The notes: a model not told the origin generated them from the sequence alone. Positions 16,355 through 25,933 are shown, numbered from the stretch's first letter. The stretch is DNA of 39,908 bases from Ignavibacteriaceae bacterium (GCA_014860115.1 JACZKK010000155.1:1-39908); one strand, 5' to 3'. Program-made: numbers and translations.

Positions 16355-17563
16355 TTATTCTAATTTATGCACATGTTCGCTCACAATTTTTGCAGTATCC
16401 ATTGCAATTACCAACTCTTCATTGGTTGGAATACGAAAAACCTTCACTTTTGATGAATTATCAGAAATCTGGATTTCACGGCTTTCACTTTTGAGCCTGT
16501 CAAGCTTTATCCCGAGATACTCCATATTTTTACAAACTTCTTCTCTAACCTCAGCAGCATTTTCACCAATACCGCCTGTAAAAACGAGTGCATCCAACCC
16601 ACCCATTGCGGCGGTATAAGCTCCAATGTATTTCTTGATTCGATAACAGAATATCTCGAAAGCATAAATAGATCTCTTCTGCTCGTCTTTAACTGAAGCA
16701 AGAATTTCGCGCATATCACTGCTCTCCCCACTAATACCAATTAAGCCAGAATGTTTGTTAAGAAGTGTTCCTGCTTCGCTAAGAGATAGGCCTTCTTTCC
16801 CCATTATGTAAAGAATCAGTGATGGATCGAGATCACCGCTTCTTGTTCCCATTAGTAAGCCTTCCAGTGGAGTAAATCCCATAGTTGTATCAACTGAAAT
16901 TCCATTATCCACAGCAGCCATACTGCAGCCGTTTCCCAGATGAGCAGTTATAATTTTTAACTGGCTAACATCTTTTCCCATCAACTCAGCTGTTTTTTGT
17001 GAAACGAAAAGATGAGACGTTCCGTGAAATCCATATCTTCTTATTTTATGTTTCTTATATAATTCGTAAGGAATACCATATAAATAAGAACGAGGCGGCA
17101 TCTTTGAATGAAATGCTGTGTCGAATACCCCGACCTGTGGAGTGTTTGGTAAAAGTCTGGTAACAGCTTGTATACCTTTTATGTTTGGAGGATTGTGAAG
17201 AGGTGCAAGTTCAATATTATCCTGTAGCACTTTTATCACTTCCTCATTGATCAGCACCGAACCAGTAAATGATTCACCACCATGAACAACACGATGGCCA
17301 ATTGCATCTATTTCTTTTATATCTGATATTACTCCATGGGTTTTACTAAGGAGGATAGCAACTACATATTCAATTGCTATTTGATGATCAAGAATTTCAC
17401 CTGCTATCTTAATGCTGTCTCCATCGTATCTCGAATGAGACAAAACTGCTCCGCTCATTCCGATTCTATCAACAATACCTTTTGCCAGTGCCAATTCTGT
17501 ATCTGTTTCAATGAATTGATATTTTATTGATGAACTTCCGCAATTTAATACAAGTACTTTCAT
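16355..17563 (-). CDS. ackA: acetate kinase
   Basis: 402 residues, full family length. Key residues are visible: the N-terminal NCGSSSIK phosphate loop, Arg91 in RVVHGGES, Asp148 in VFDTAFH, His180 in RYGFHGTSH, HLGNGCS, and Arg241 in GTRSGDLDP. It converts acetyl phosphate and ADP to acetate and ATP, giving substrate-level ATP in fermentation, or runs in reverse for acetate activation. No phosphotransacetylase gene is in the window. It sits 32 bp downstream of the 3-hydroxyacyl-CoA dehydrogenase gene on the same strand, fitting a small acyl-CoA/acetate metabolism operon. Confidence 0.96.
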   Translation of the reverse strand: MKVLVLNCGSSSIKYQFIETDTELALAKGIVDRIGMSGAVLSHSRYDGDSIKIAGEILDHQIAIEYVVAILLSKTHGVISDIKEIDAIGHRVVHGGESFTGSVLINEEVIKVLQDNIELAPLHNPPNIKGIQAVTRLLPNTPQVGVFDTAFHSKMPPRSYLYGIPYELYKKHKIRRYGFHGTSHLFVSQKTAELMGKDVSQLKIITAHLGNGCSMAAVDNGISVDTTMGFTPLEGLLMGTRSGDLDPSLILYIMGKEGLSLSEAGTLLNKHSGLIGISGESSDMREILASVKDEQKRSIYAFEIFCYRIKKYIGAYTAAMGGLDALVFTGGIGENAAEVREEVCKNMEYLGIKLDRLKSESREIQISDNSSKVKVFRIPTNEELVIAMDTAKIVSEHVHKLE

Positions 17564-17595
17564 TTTTCGCTTTATAATTTTAAGTTAAAAAAAAA

Positions 17596-18531
17596 TTAGT
17601 TGATAATATTTCCGTGCTCGTCGTATTTATAAAAACCTTCCCCGCTTTTTTTACCTAATTTTTGCTCACGAACAAGCTTACGAATGATTGGACAAGCCCT
17701 ATACCTTGGTTCTCCCAAAGTTTTCCAAAGAGTTTCCATCCATGCAAGAACTTCATCTAGACCCATACTATCTGCCATTTCGAGAGGACCCTGCTGGAAG
17801 TTGTAGCCAAGCTTCATTGCAGTATCGATATCCTTTGCAGTAGCAATGCCTTCCTGCAAAATATGCATTGCTTCGTTCAACAATGGAACAATTGCCCTCG
17901 TCGTTACAAACCCGGGATATTCATAAACCTCTACAGGAGTTTTTCCGATGTTTGAAACAAAGGTTTTAACTTTTGCAATCGTTTCATTCGATGTATGCAA
18001 ACATTTAACAACTTCAACTACCGGTATTTTAGGAACGGGATTTAAAAAGTGAAGTCCGATCATTTTATCCGGTCTGCTGGTTGTTTCCGCAAGCTTTGTT
18101 AAGCTTAGTGTGGAAGTGTTGGATACAAAAATACAATCCTTCTTTGCTTGCTTATCCAGCTGGGAAAAAATGTTTACTTTTAAATCGTAGTCTTCATCAA
18201 CAGCTTCTACTATTAAATCCCGATCAGCAATTTTATCAAAGTTTATATCCCAATTAATTCTGCTAAGAATAGCCTTCTTGTCAGATTTTGTCATCGCCCA
18301 ACGTTTTATTTCACGATCAATAGACTCTGAAAGCATTGCTTTGGATTGTTTTAATTTTTTTTCATTTTTTTCAATCAGCAGAACATCCATACCTGCAGCA
18401 GAAATAGTTTGGGCAATTCCCTGCCCCATCACTCCGGCTCCTATAATGGCAATCTCATTTATTTTGTCCTGTTCATCCATTTTAGGACTAGACTTTAATA
18501 AATCTTCTAACTTTAGTTCTTTTTCCGGCAT
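17596..18531 (-). CDS. 3-hydroxyacyl-CoA (3-hydroxybutyryl-CoA) dehydrogenase
   Basis: 311 residues: NAD-binding Rossmann domain with GAGVMGQGIAQ (31-41), conserved SNTS (137-140), catalytic-type His161 in HFLNPVP with Glu173 in VVEVVKC, and the C-terminal dimerisation domain with YPGFVTTRAIVPLLNEA and GKKSGEGFYKY. It oxidises 3-hydroxyacyl-CoA with NAD in beta-oxidation, or reduces acetoacetyl-CoA in butyrate-type metabolism. It is a stand-alone form, not a FadB fusion. The first ~25 residues are a hydrophilic extension; a second Met at residue 18 would give a more standard N-terminus. First gene of the - strand run that continues with ackA. Confidence 0.9.
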   Translation of the reverse strand: MPEKELKLEDLLKSSPKMDEQDKINEIAIIGAGVMGQGIAQTISAAGMDVLLIEKNEKKLKQSKAMLSESIDREIKRWAMTKSDKKAILSRINWDINFDKIADRDLIVEAVDEDYDLKVNIFSQLDKQAKKDCIFVSNTSTLSLTKLAETTSRPDKMIGLHFLNPVPKIPVVEVVKCLHTSNETIAKVKTFVSNIGKTPVEVYEYPGFVTTRAIVPLLNEAMHILQEGIATAKDIDTAMKLGYNFQQGPLEMADSMGLDEVLAWMETLWKTLGEPRYRACPIIRKLVREQKLGKKSGEGFYKYDEHGNIIN

Positions 18532-18740
18532 TTAATAAACCTTTATAATTTTTTCTTTTGAGAATTTTATGTGTGCTTAATTTTGGAGATACGCATTGAA
18601 GTTCGAACAGTTCTTGTAATTCAATATTTGCAAATAAAGACTACCCAAAATTAACTATATTATTGATGTTTTAACAGTAGAAAAATTGTCTTGATCGATT
18701 AAGACCTGTTAAATAAATATTAAGAGATGCTCCTTGTCAC

Positions 18741-18773
18741 AAAACAAAAAAGGCTGTCCTTTTGAGACAGCCT
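18741..18773 (-). terminator. rho-independent terminator of the 373-residue secreted protein gene
   Basis: On the - strand AGGCTGTC-TCAAAAG-GACAGCCT (perfect 8-bp stem) followed by TTTTTTGTTTT. It lies 30 bp after the stop codon. Confidence 0.75.
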
Positions 18774-18832
18774 CTTCAAAGAAATAATATTTAATCTTTT
18801 TGTTACTTCAGAAAGACAATTTTCTTCATCTC
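18759..18832 (-). repeat. 3' module shared with 20296-20369
   Basis: 74 bp identical to 20296-20369: 44 bp of noncoding sequence after the stop plus the last 10 codons. High but no longer perfect similarity continues upstream into both coding regions to about 19058 and 20595, without indels. Confidence 0.85.
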
Positions 18833-19924
18833 CCTGTGCGATTGGGAACCATCAGAACTATTTACTTCAAATGAATAATAATAAATTCCTGAAGAATAAT
18901 TCTGAGCATTCCAGGTTACTTCATAATTACCATAGCTTTGAGACTTCGAAACCAACTCTTCTATTATTTCACCAAGTGCGTTATAAATATTAATTCGTAC
19001 AAAGCTTTCAACCGGTAATGAATACTTTATTGTTGTAGATGGATTGAATGGATTCGGGTAATTCTGATAAAGCACCAATTCTTTCGGAGAAAAATCAACT
19101 TGCACTTCTATTTCATTTGAATATGTGAATGATCCATCAAAATCAATTTGCTTGAGCCGGTATTTGTAAGTTCCGGTTGTAACATTCTCATCAATGAAAG
19201 AATAAGACTTCGGTTCTATAGTCGTTCCAAATCCCGGAACGAAACCAATTGCAGTCCAATTCGAATTTCGAAATTCGGATTTCGGATTTGCGATTGAATT
19301 TCTTTCGATAGTAAAACCTGAATTATTGATTTCAGTTGCTGTTTTCCAATTTAACTGAACTGCGTTTTCATTTTGTAAAACTGAAGCAGTAAACGAAGCT
19401 AGCTCAACAGGCACTGTTGACCAATAGTCAATTGACACTTCAACCCATGGAATAAAAGACCAGTTTATAACTACACTGTCTGTCCCTGAAAAGCTAACAT
19501 TTATAAAAGCCCCACCAAACGGATCCCTTAAGTAACTTGATGGACTTATTATATATGGTAAACTCCAACTGATTGTTATTGGAAAATCTGTTGTTTGAAA
19601 TTTTATGACGTGCATTTTGTTCCCTGTAAAAGGGAAATTAAATGGTGATCTGTAATCTCTCCAGGAAGATAATGAACCATTAAACGGTGGAATCCACCAA
19701 CGTGCATCAAATACATTTGCCGGTGGTGGAGGTGGTAGATCAGATTCTCCCAAAGCAGGATCAATACTATCTGTTGCTGCAAGGTCTAATCCAAACCATA
19801 ATGGATATGACAAACCTGCATTATCGTGTACCATAATTTGAATATCAACTGCTGCTTGTCCAAAAATATTTGTAATAGTTAGCAGCGCAAAAGAAAATAT
19901 TAAATAAAGTTTAATCAATTTCAT
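18803..19924 (-). CDS. secreted protein of unknown function with type IX sorting domain
   Basis: 373 residues: signal peptide (to about residue 23, ending NIFGQ), an unrecognised N-terminal region (about 24-190; FDARWWIPPFNGSL, a proline run PPPPPA), a fibronectin-like module (PVELASFTASV...ATEINNSGFTIERN), and a sorting domain (about 288-373, YQNYPNPFNPSTTIKYSLP to KKIVFLK). The N-terminal part gives no function. The last 72 residues differ at only three conservative positions from those of the 926-residue protein encoded next to it, and the shared part extends past the stop codon. A strong AGGAGGG ribosome site precedes the ATG. Probably exported and retained at the surface. Confidence 0.8.
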   Translation of the reverse strand: MKLIKLYLIFSFALLTITNIFGQAAVDIQIMVHDNAGLSYPLWFGLDLAATDSIDPALGESDLPPPPPANVFDARWWIPPFNGSLSSWRDYRSPFNFPFTGNKMHVIKFQTTDFPITISWSLPYIISPSSYLRDPFGGAFINVSFSGTDSVVINWSFIPWVEVSIDYWSTVPVELASFTASVLQNENAVQLNWKTATEINNSGFTIERNSIANPKSEFRNSNWTAIGFVPGFGTTIEPKSYSFIDENVTTGTYKYRLKQIDFDGSFTYSNEIEVQVDFSPKELVLYQNYPNPFNPSTTIKYSLPVESFVRINIYNALGEIIEELVSKSQSYGNYEVTWNAQNYSSGIYYYSFEVNSSDGSQSHREMKKIVFLK

Positions 19925-19928
19925 TTTT

Positions 19929-19935
19929 CCCTCCT
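19929..19935 (-). promoter_or_regulatory. strong Shine-Dalgarno site
   Basis: AGGAGGG, 4 nt before the ATG at 19924; unusually complete compared with the weak sites of most genes here. Upstream (19945-20180) is a long AT-rich untranslated stretch containing a GGTTA...TAACC hairpin and a G/T-rich tract, with no gene. Confidence 0.55.
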
Positions 19936-20180
19936 GATAAAAAATCTTGCGGTTAACCGGATAACCTTGTGGTGTGTTGTGGTTTGTGTTCTTCCTAATG
20001 AATCGTAGTTTAAGCGTGGGATAGGAAGAAATTCAGATTCAATTTTTATTCTCACCGAAATTTTTCCTTTTTACTGAGTTTAACTTAGCAAAAATAAAAT
20101 TATAATCAATCCTTCTTTTTAAAACTAAATGGTGACACAATACAGGTTATTACATTTTCAAACAGCTTTTTTATAATAAA

Positions 20181-20313
20181 AAGAGGCTGTCTCAAATGGT
20201 TCTCTCGATACATTTCATTACTCGAGAACCTTTTATTTTTTTCGGTTTTCGAGTTTTTTTCTGATGGAATCAGAAAAATTATCGAGAAAACATTACTTTT
20301 GAGACAGCCTCTT
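20181..20313. mobile_element. 133-bp MITE-like element with 16-bp terminal inverted repeats
   Basis: The ends AAGAGGCTGTCTCAAA (20181-20196) and its exact reverse complement (20298-20313) enclose 101 bp with no coding capacity. The inside holds two further palindromes: GGTTCTC...GAGAACC and TTTTCTGAT-GGA-ATCAGAAAA. The right end lies within the 3' untranslated part of the 926-residue gene. Target-site duplication is not clear. It could also be a long split terminator stem; together with the sites above it accounts for the 415-bp gap 19925-20339. Confidence 0.5.
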
Positions 20314-20369
20314 CAAAGAAATAATATTTAATCTTTTTGTTACTTCAGAAAGACAATTTTCTTCATCTC
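20296..20369 (-). repeat. 3' module shared with 18759-18832
   Basis: Second copy of the 74-bp identical block spanning the stop codon of the 926-residue gene. Its noncoding part overlaps the right end of the inverted-repeat element. Confidence 0.85.
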
Positions 20370-23120
20370 GCGATGAGATTGCGAACCATCAGAACTATTC
20401 ACTTCAAATGAATAATAATAAATTCCTGAAGAATAATTCTGAGCATTCCAGGTTACTTCATAATTACCATAGCTTTGAGTTTTCGAAACCAATTCTTCAA
20501 TCACTTCACCGAGTGCGTTGTAAATATTAATTCTTATAAAGCTTTCAACCGGTAAAGAATATTTAATGGTTGTAGAAGGATTGAACGGGTTTGGATAATT
20601 TTGTGATACATAATAATCCGAAGGTATAAAAGTTAAGTTGACTGCTACCTGCTCTGAATACTCAAAAGTTCCATTATAATCGATTTGCTTTAATCTGTAT
20701 AAGATAGTCCCTTCATAAGGCAGTGAAGAATAATCATCCACATAATTGTAATTCTGGATTTCAGTAGTTGTGCCATTCCCCTTTACAAACGCAATTGTAA
20801 CCCACTCCTGGTTTTTCAGTTTTCTTTCGATTTCAAAACCATTGTTGTTTGTCTCGGTTGCGGTAGTCCAGTTTAATTCAACCTTATTTACTCCCGTTTC
20901 TGCAGTGAAAGATGAAAGTTCAACAGGCACTGTAAAATCTATGAATGCTTCATAAACTCCTCTGCCGTGAGTTCCTGCTCTCATCATCTGGTTTGAATGG
21001 GTGTAATCAAGATGAATAATAACAGTGTTGGGAAGATTGTTTTTGAGCTCTACCCAACTAGTGCCATCATCTTGAGTTAAGAAAACACCGATATCAGTAG
21101 CAACAAAATATGTATTTGGATTGAGTGCATCGTAAGTATAAATAAAACCATCATTCACAGGTGAATCTGGCAAGTCGCCGTTAATACTAAACCAGGTTGT
21201 TCCCATATTCGTTGTCTTGTAAACCTTGCTGGTTCCAAAACCGGAGAAAGTTAAAATGGTAATATTCTCATCAGTTGGATGAACATTAATGGAAGTTATT
21301 GTTCTGCCAGGTAAACCGCTTGTTTTATTGGTGAAAGTAGCGCCGGCATCAGTTGAAAGAAATATGCTTGAACCTGTCGATGCGTACAAAATATTTGAAT
21401 TTGATTTACTGATTGCCATCTCCCTAACAGCACTTGTTCCGTTTACGTTTGCTGATATTGCTGTCCAGGCTCCACCGTTATTAGTTGAGCGATAAACGCG
21501 CTGTCTTGCAACATAAAAAGTTCCGTCTGTAGTTGGATGAGCAATTATTGGGGCAACCCATGCAACATTCTCACTTGTGCTGATACCACTCGTTGCACTG
21601 CTCCAGGAAGTGCCACCGTTTGTCGTTCTGAATATTCCACCGTTCTGAGTTTCACCAAGAATAAAATTTGAATTGAATGGATTGAAGCATACTTCTCCTC
21701 CATCACCGCCATAAGCAGCAGCCCAGTTTAGTGCGGAGTAGGTTTGCTGGGTTCCATTATCCTGTGTTCCGCCCAAAATACGGCTTGGTGTAAATGGACT
21801 TGCAGCTATTCTATAAAATTGTGTCAGCGTTAAATTCTGATTTAAGTTGGTGAAGCTATTTCCACTATCGGTAGATCGCCAGATTCCTCCATCATTGCAT
21901 GATATAACTGTATTTGGATCTATTGGATGGAAAAATAAAAAGTGTTGATCGACATGAACATATCCACCTGCATAACCGTTTGTGATGTTTGTAAAAGTGG
22001 TACCGTCTGTCGTACGCCATATATCTATTGTTCCAACATAAACTAAATTTGGATTAACCGGATTAACTCTGCAATACAAATCATACCATGCCTGTCCTCC
22101 CTGATTTTGAAATGCAGATGAGGTTGTAAGCTGAGTCCAGTTAGCACCATAGTTTGTTGACTTAAATAGATTAACATTCCCGCTAACATGCACTGAGGCA
22201 TACATAAATGCTGGTTGGGCAAGGCATAGATCAAAATGGGTTCTTACCCCGGTGCCTAACCCGGTTCCAAACACTGTAAAAGTTTGGCCGCCATCCAGTG
22301 ATCTTCTAAAACCAATTCCGGATCCTACCGCAAATGCGGTATCACCGGTAAAAGTGAAAACTACATCATCGCATCTGCCACTAACCAATGTAGTCCAGTT
22401 CACACCAGAATTCGTGCTTCTGAGTAAACCTCCTGAACCAAGTGCAGCAAGAAGCTCATTTGGATGATTTGGTCGGATTTTAATTCTGGAAAAGTATGAA
22501 GATGCTGGTAAGCCATTTGTAATATGCTGCCAGGACGCACCCGCATCAGTAGATTTTAATAAGCCTCTTCCATAATATGATGCGCCGCTGTAAGTAGCTT
22601 CACCCGTTCCTGCATAAATAATATCAGGATTGGTTGGGTCGATAGCTATTGCACCCATTGACATTGATGGTTGATCATCGGTCAAAGGTGTCCAATTAAC
22701 TCCGCTGTCAGTTGATTTCCAGACACCGCCGTTTGCTGGTCCGATATAAATTGTGCTTGGATTTGTTGGATGAAATGCTCCTGTAACTACTCGTGAAGAA
22801 ATATTTCCATAGTTGAAATAATACCCCGGCGTTGGTCCAAGACTAACCCAATTTATGTTCGGCACTCTATCAGAATTTTGAATCCTCAGCTCATCACGTT
22901 GATTCATTGCGTTAGCATAAGCATTCTCTGGAATAAAATTATTCGGATAGGCTCTCTGTTCAAAGAACCATCTTTGTCTTATAAATGGTTTTGTCTGCTG
23001 AATTTCAGCTGGAGCCTCAGAGTAAATCGAATTTTCAATGAGGATGTCTGTGTAAGTAGTCTGCGGAAAACTATTGCCTGCTACTACAAAAAAAAGAATC
23101 AAATAAAAAAATACTTTCAT
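20340..23120 (-). CDS. secreted BNR/Asp-box propeller protein (sortilin/GH74-like) with type IX sorting domain
   Basis: 926 residues. The signal peptide ends near NSFPQ. A large propeller region (about 65-740) has around twelve Asp-box-like motifs, such as KSTDSGVNW, KSTDAGASW, RSTNSGVNW, RSLDGGQTF, RTTNGGTSW and KTTNMGTTW, alternating with HPTNPSTIYIG / DPTNPDIIYAG strands as in sortilin/GH74-type double propellers. A fibronectin-like module (PVELSSFTAE...ETNNNGFEIERK) and a sorting domain (SQNYPNPFNPSTTIKYSLP to KKIVFLK) follow. Such proteins are abundant exported proteins in this group; glycosidase activity is not shown by any catalytic residue I can identify. The last 72 residues are nearly identical to the neighbouring 373-residue protein. 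Confidence 0.84.
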   Translation of the reverse strand: MKVFFYLILFFVVAGNSFPQTTYTDILIENSIYSEAPAEIQQTKPFIRQRWFFEQRAYPNNFIPENAYANAMNQRDELRIQNSDRVPNINWVSLGPTPGYYFNYGNISSRVVTGAFHPTNPSTIYIGPANGGVWKSTDSGVNWTPLTDDQPSMSMGAIAIDPTNPDIIYAGTGEATYSGASYYGRGLLKSTDAGASWQHITNGLPASSYFSRIKIRPNHPNELLAALGSGGLLRSTNSGVNWTTLVSGRCDDVVFTFTGDTAFAVGSGIGFRRSLDGGQTFTVFGTGLGTGVRTHFDLCLAQPAFMYASVHVSGNVNLFKSTNYGANWTQLTTSSAFQNQGGQAWYDLYCRVNPVNPNLVYVGTIDIWRTTDGTTFTNITNGYAGGYVHVDQHFLFFHPIDPNTVISCNDGGIWRSTDSGNSFTNLNQNLTLTQFYRIAASPFTPSRILGGTQDNGTQQTYSALNWAAAYGGDGGEVCFNPFNSNFILGETQNGGIFRTTNGGTSWSSATSGISTSENVAWVAPIIAHPTTDGTFYVARQRVYRSTNNGGAWTAISANVNGTSAVREMAISKSNSNILYASTGSSIFLSTDAGATFTNKTSGLPGRTITSINVHPTDENITILTFSGFGTSKVYKTTNMGTTWFSINGDLPDSPVNDGFIYTYDALNPNTYFVATDIGVFLTQDDGTSWVELKNNLPNTVIIHLDYTHSNQMMRAGTHGRGVYEAFIDFTVPVELSSFTAETGVNKVELNWTTATETNNNGFEIERKLKNQEWVTIAFVKGNGTTTEIQNYNYVDDYSSLPYEGTILYRLKQIDYNGTFEYSEQVAVNLTFIPSDYYVSQNYPNPFNPSTTIKYSLPVESFIRINIYNALGEVIEELVSKTQSYGNYEVTWNAQNYSSGIYYYSFEVNSSDGSQSHREMKKIVFLK

Positions 23121-23284
23121 AAGGAAAACTCCTGATTATTTATAACTTGAGAGAAATTATATTGAAGGTAATGTGCTGAATTGATTTTTTGAATATATAT
23201 TATGTTAAAGGAATAATTATCATTATTTAAATAATATCTCGGTTTAAAAATAAACCTATGGCTAGGATATAACAAACAAATACG

Positions 23285-25933
23285 GTGCCGACTCTGGAAA
23301 ACCCTCTTAAAATACTGCAAGAATTCTTCGGATATGATAACTTCAGAACCGGACAGCTTGAAATAATTGAAGCAGTCATCAAATACAACAATGTACTTGT
23401 TGTGCTTCCTACCGGTGCCGGGAAGTCAATTTGTTACCAGATACCAGCACTACTATCGGAAAATTTTTCTATCATAATTTCGCCACTTATTGCGCTGATG
23501 AAAGACCAGGTTGATGGCTTGAACCGAAAAAAAGAAGTCGCTGCTTTCATTAACAGCACAATGACTTATTCGGAAACAGAAAATGTGCTGAATAACATTG
23601 CTCTCGGAAGCATTAAACTCCTCTATCTTGCACCTGAAAAGGCAGAGAGTCTCAAGTTCGCCGAACGAATTAAAGAATTAAAACCAAAAAACCTTTTTGT
23701 TGATGAAGCTCATTGCATTAGTGAATGGGGACACAACTTCAGACCAAGCTATTTGAAGATAAAAGAATTTATTGATCATATTGGAGTAAAAAAAGTTTCT
23801 GGTTTTACTGCCACCGCAACTCCGGAGGTTAGAGAAGATATTGTCTTACAGCTTGACTTTAAAGAGGCTAAAATATTTGTAAGAGGGTTTGAACGGGAAA
23901 ATCTTCATATCAGAGTTCTTCTTTCTAAAAAGAAAAAGGAAAAATGTCTTGAACTTTTTAAGGATATCAACGGACCTGCAATAATTTATTCGACTTCAAG
24001 AAAAAAGACAGAGGAAGTTGCAGAATTCCTGAACATAAAAGGAATTCACTGCAATTATTATCATGCAGGATTAACTGCACCTGAAAGAAGGCGTGTCCAG
24101 GAAGAATTCATTCAGGGCAGAACTGAAATCATTGCTGCAACTAACGCATTCGGGATGGGAATTGACAAAGCTGATATCAGGTTAATAATTCATTACAATA
24201 CTCCCGGTTCAATAGAAAGTTTTTATCAAGAAATTGGAAGAGCAGGACGAGATGGGAAAGAATCATTCTGTTACTTACTCCATGATGAATCCGACATGGC
24301 AATCCAGAACTTTTTTATTTCCAATTCTCATCCCAATAAAGATCTTATTCAAAAAATTTATAAGGCTGTTTGCGATTATAACCGTGTTGCTGTTGGCAGC
24401 TCAATTGACAAAGAGCTAATTGTTGACAGAGAATATATTGTAAAATATGTGGGTACTGAAGTTTCATCCGGCCTGCTTCACTCGGCACTTAAATATCTGG
24501 AAAATTCAGGATACATCCGTCAGGTTTCTGAATATGATAAAAAGGATTCAATACAAGTATTGTTTAGTAAGGAAATGCTGAGACAATTCGTTCAAGATTC
24601 TTCTTACCAGGAATTAGCAAATATTCTGATTTCATTACTTAGGGAATATGGCAGCAATATTTTGAGTAATCCAATAAAAATTTCAGCTTCACATCTTGCA
24701 AACAAATTATTAATTCCCGAACAAATTTTTCTTGATTCAATGAATGTTCTTGACAATATGGGAATCATTTCCTTTACTCAGGCAATAGCTAAAGAAACTG
24801 TTGTCCTGACAACTCAAAGAGTTGATGCTGAGAAATTAATTCTAAATTATAAATTAATAAACGAAAGCTACCTTAACTCCCAGCATAAGCTGGATAAAAT
24901 GCTCGAGTTTGTGTTTACAAATGAATGCCGCTTCAAAAATATTCTCAATTATTTTGGTGAGAATGTTACTGATTACAGATGCGGCAAGTGCGATAATTGT
25001 ATATCTGCCGGAAAACTAAAGGACTCCTCTTCTGCTTATCTCTCTGAAATAATATTAGAAACTCTTGAAGAAGCAAATGAAGAAATTCCCGAGAATTTTT
25101 TAGTCAATCTGCTGCGAGGTGAAAAAGTAAAAGAGAGTGCCGCATTTTTTAAACACTTTGGTACATGCAAAAATTTTTCTACAGCAGAAATAAAAGGTGT
25201 TCTTGCTGATCTAATTTCAAAAAGAAAGATTTTAAAAAGTTTAGGCAAGAGAAATTATTTAAGTCTTCCAAATGTTGATAAAGTTAAATCAGAAAGAACG
25301 TATGATGACAATAGAACGAATCAAGTCTCTAAAGGTTACGATGATGAATTATACCTTTTTAACTTGTTGCGCGAAGCAAGAAAAAAAGCTGCTGATAGGT
25401 TTATGCAATCGGGTTATTTGATTTGTCCTGATAATGTATTGCGGGAAGTGGCAAGATTGCAACCTAAGAGCAAATTTGAGTTGATGAACATTAACGGATT
25501 CAACAGTCGTATGTTCAATAAACTTGGGAATGACTTTCTTGAGATTATAAGCAGCTACAAACCGAGTGCCCCACAAAAAACAGAAACTGAAGCGAAGCAG
25601 GAACTTCCGCAAAACATTATTGAAACGAAAAAGCTCATTCAAAAAAAATATACGCTGAAGGAAATTGCTGAGACAAGAAAACTTTCCGAAGCAGTCATTT
25701 CTATGCAGATTGAAACTATAGTTGAGTTTGATCCGGATGTTGATATTTCTTCGCTTGTAAAAAAAGATATTCTTCAGATAATATTAAGTGAAGCAAAAAA
25801 AGGATTTACTAATCTGAAAGAATTAAAGGAAAGGTTACCCTCAAAAATTACATATCCCGAAATAAGAATAGCTATCGCACAATTTAAGGCTGCTTCTCAG
25901 CTTCCTTCTTTAAACCCTCTGCATAAGCAGTAG
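23285..25933 (+). CDS. recQ: ATP-dependent DNA helicase RecQ
   Basis: 882 residues from a GTG start. The helicase core carries Walker A PTGAGKS (42-48), DEAH (140-143) followed by the RecQ-specific CISEWGHNFRPSY, the FTATAT motif, and motif VI QEIGRAGRDG. The RQC zinc-binding cysteines are in TNECRFKNILNYFGE and YRCGKCDNC. An HRDC domain follows (LFNLLREARKKAA...LMNINGF), and then about 100 residues with HTH-like helices (YTLKEIAETRKLSEAVI). It unwinds recombination and repair intermediates 3' to 5'. At 882 residues it is longer than E. coli RecQ (about 610) because of the C-terminal part, as in many Bacteroidota. Its 3' end overlaps the convergent DUF4296 gene by 50 bp. Confidence 0.94.
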   Translation: MPTLENPLKILQEFFGYDNFRTGQLEIIEAVIKYNNVLVVLPTGAGKSICYQIPALLSENFSIIISPLIALMKDQVDGLNRKKEVAAFINSTMTYSETENVLNNIALGSIKLLYLAPEKAESLKFAERIKELKPKNLFVDEAHCISEWGHNFRPSYLKIKEFIDHIGVKKVSGFTATATPEVREDIVLQLDFKEAKIFVRGFERENLHIRVLLSKKKKEKCLELFKDINGPAIIYSTSRKKTEEVAEFLNIKGIHCNYYHAGLTAPERRRVQEEFIQGRTEIIAATNAFGMGIDKADIRLIIHYNTPGSIESFYQEIGRAGRDGKESFCYLLHDESDMAIQNFFISNSHPNKDLIQKIYKAVCDYNRVAVGSSIDKELIVDREYIVKYVGTEVSSGLLHSALKYLENSGYIRQVSEYDKKDSIQVLFSKEMLRQFVQDSSYQELANILISLLREYGSNILSNPIKISASHLANKLLIPEQIFLDSMNVLDNMGIISFTQAIAKETVVLTTQRVDAEKLILNYKLINESYLNSQHKLDKMLEFVFTNECRFKNILNYFGENVTDYRCGKCDNCISAGKLKDSSSAYLSEIILETLEEANEEIPENFLVNLLRGEKVKESAAFFKHFGTCKNFSTAEIKGVLADLISKRKILKSLGKRNYLSLPNVDKVKSERTYDDNRTNQVSKGYDDELYLFNLLREARKKAADRFMQSGYLICPDNVLREVARLQPKSKFELMNINGFNSRMFNKLGNDFLEIISSYKPSAPQKTETEAKQELPQNIIETKKLIQKKYTLKEIAETRKLSEAVISMQIETIVEFDPDVDISSLVKKDILQIILSEAKKGFTNLKELKERLPSKITYPEIRIAIAQFKAASQLPSLNPLHKQ

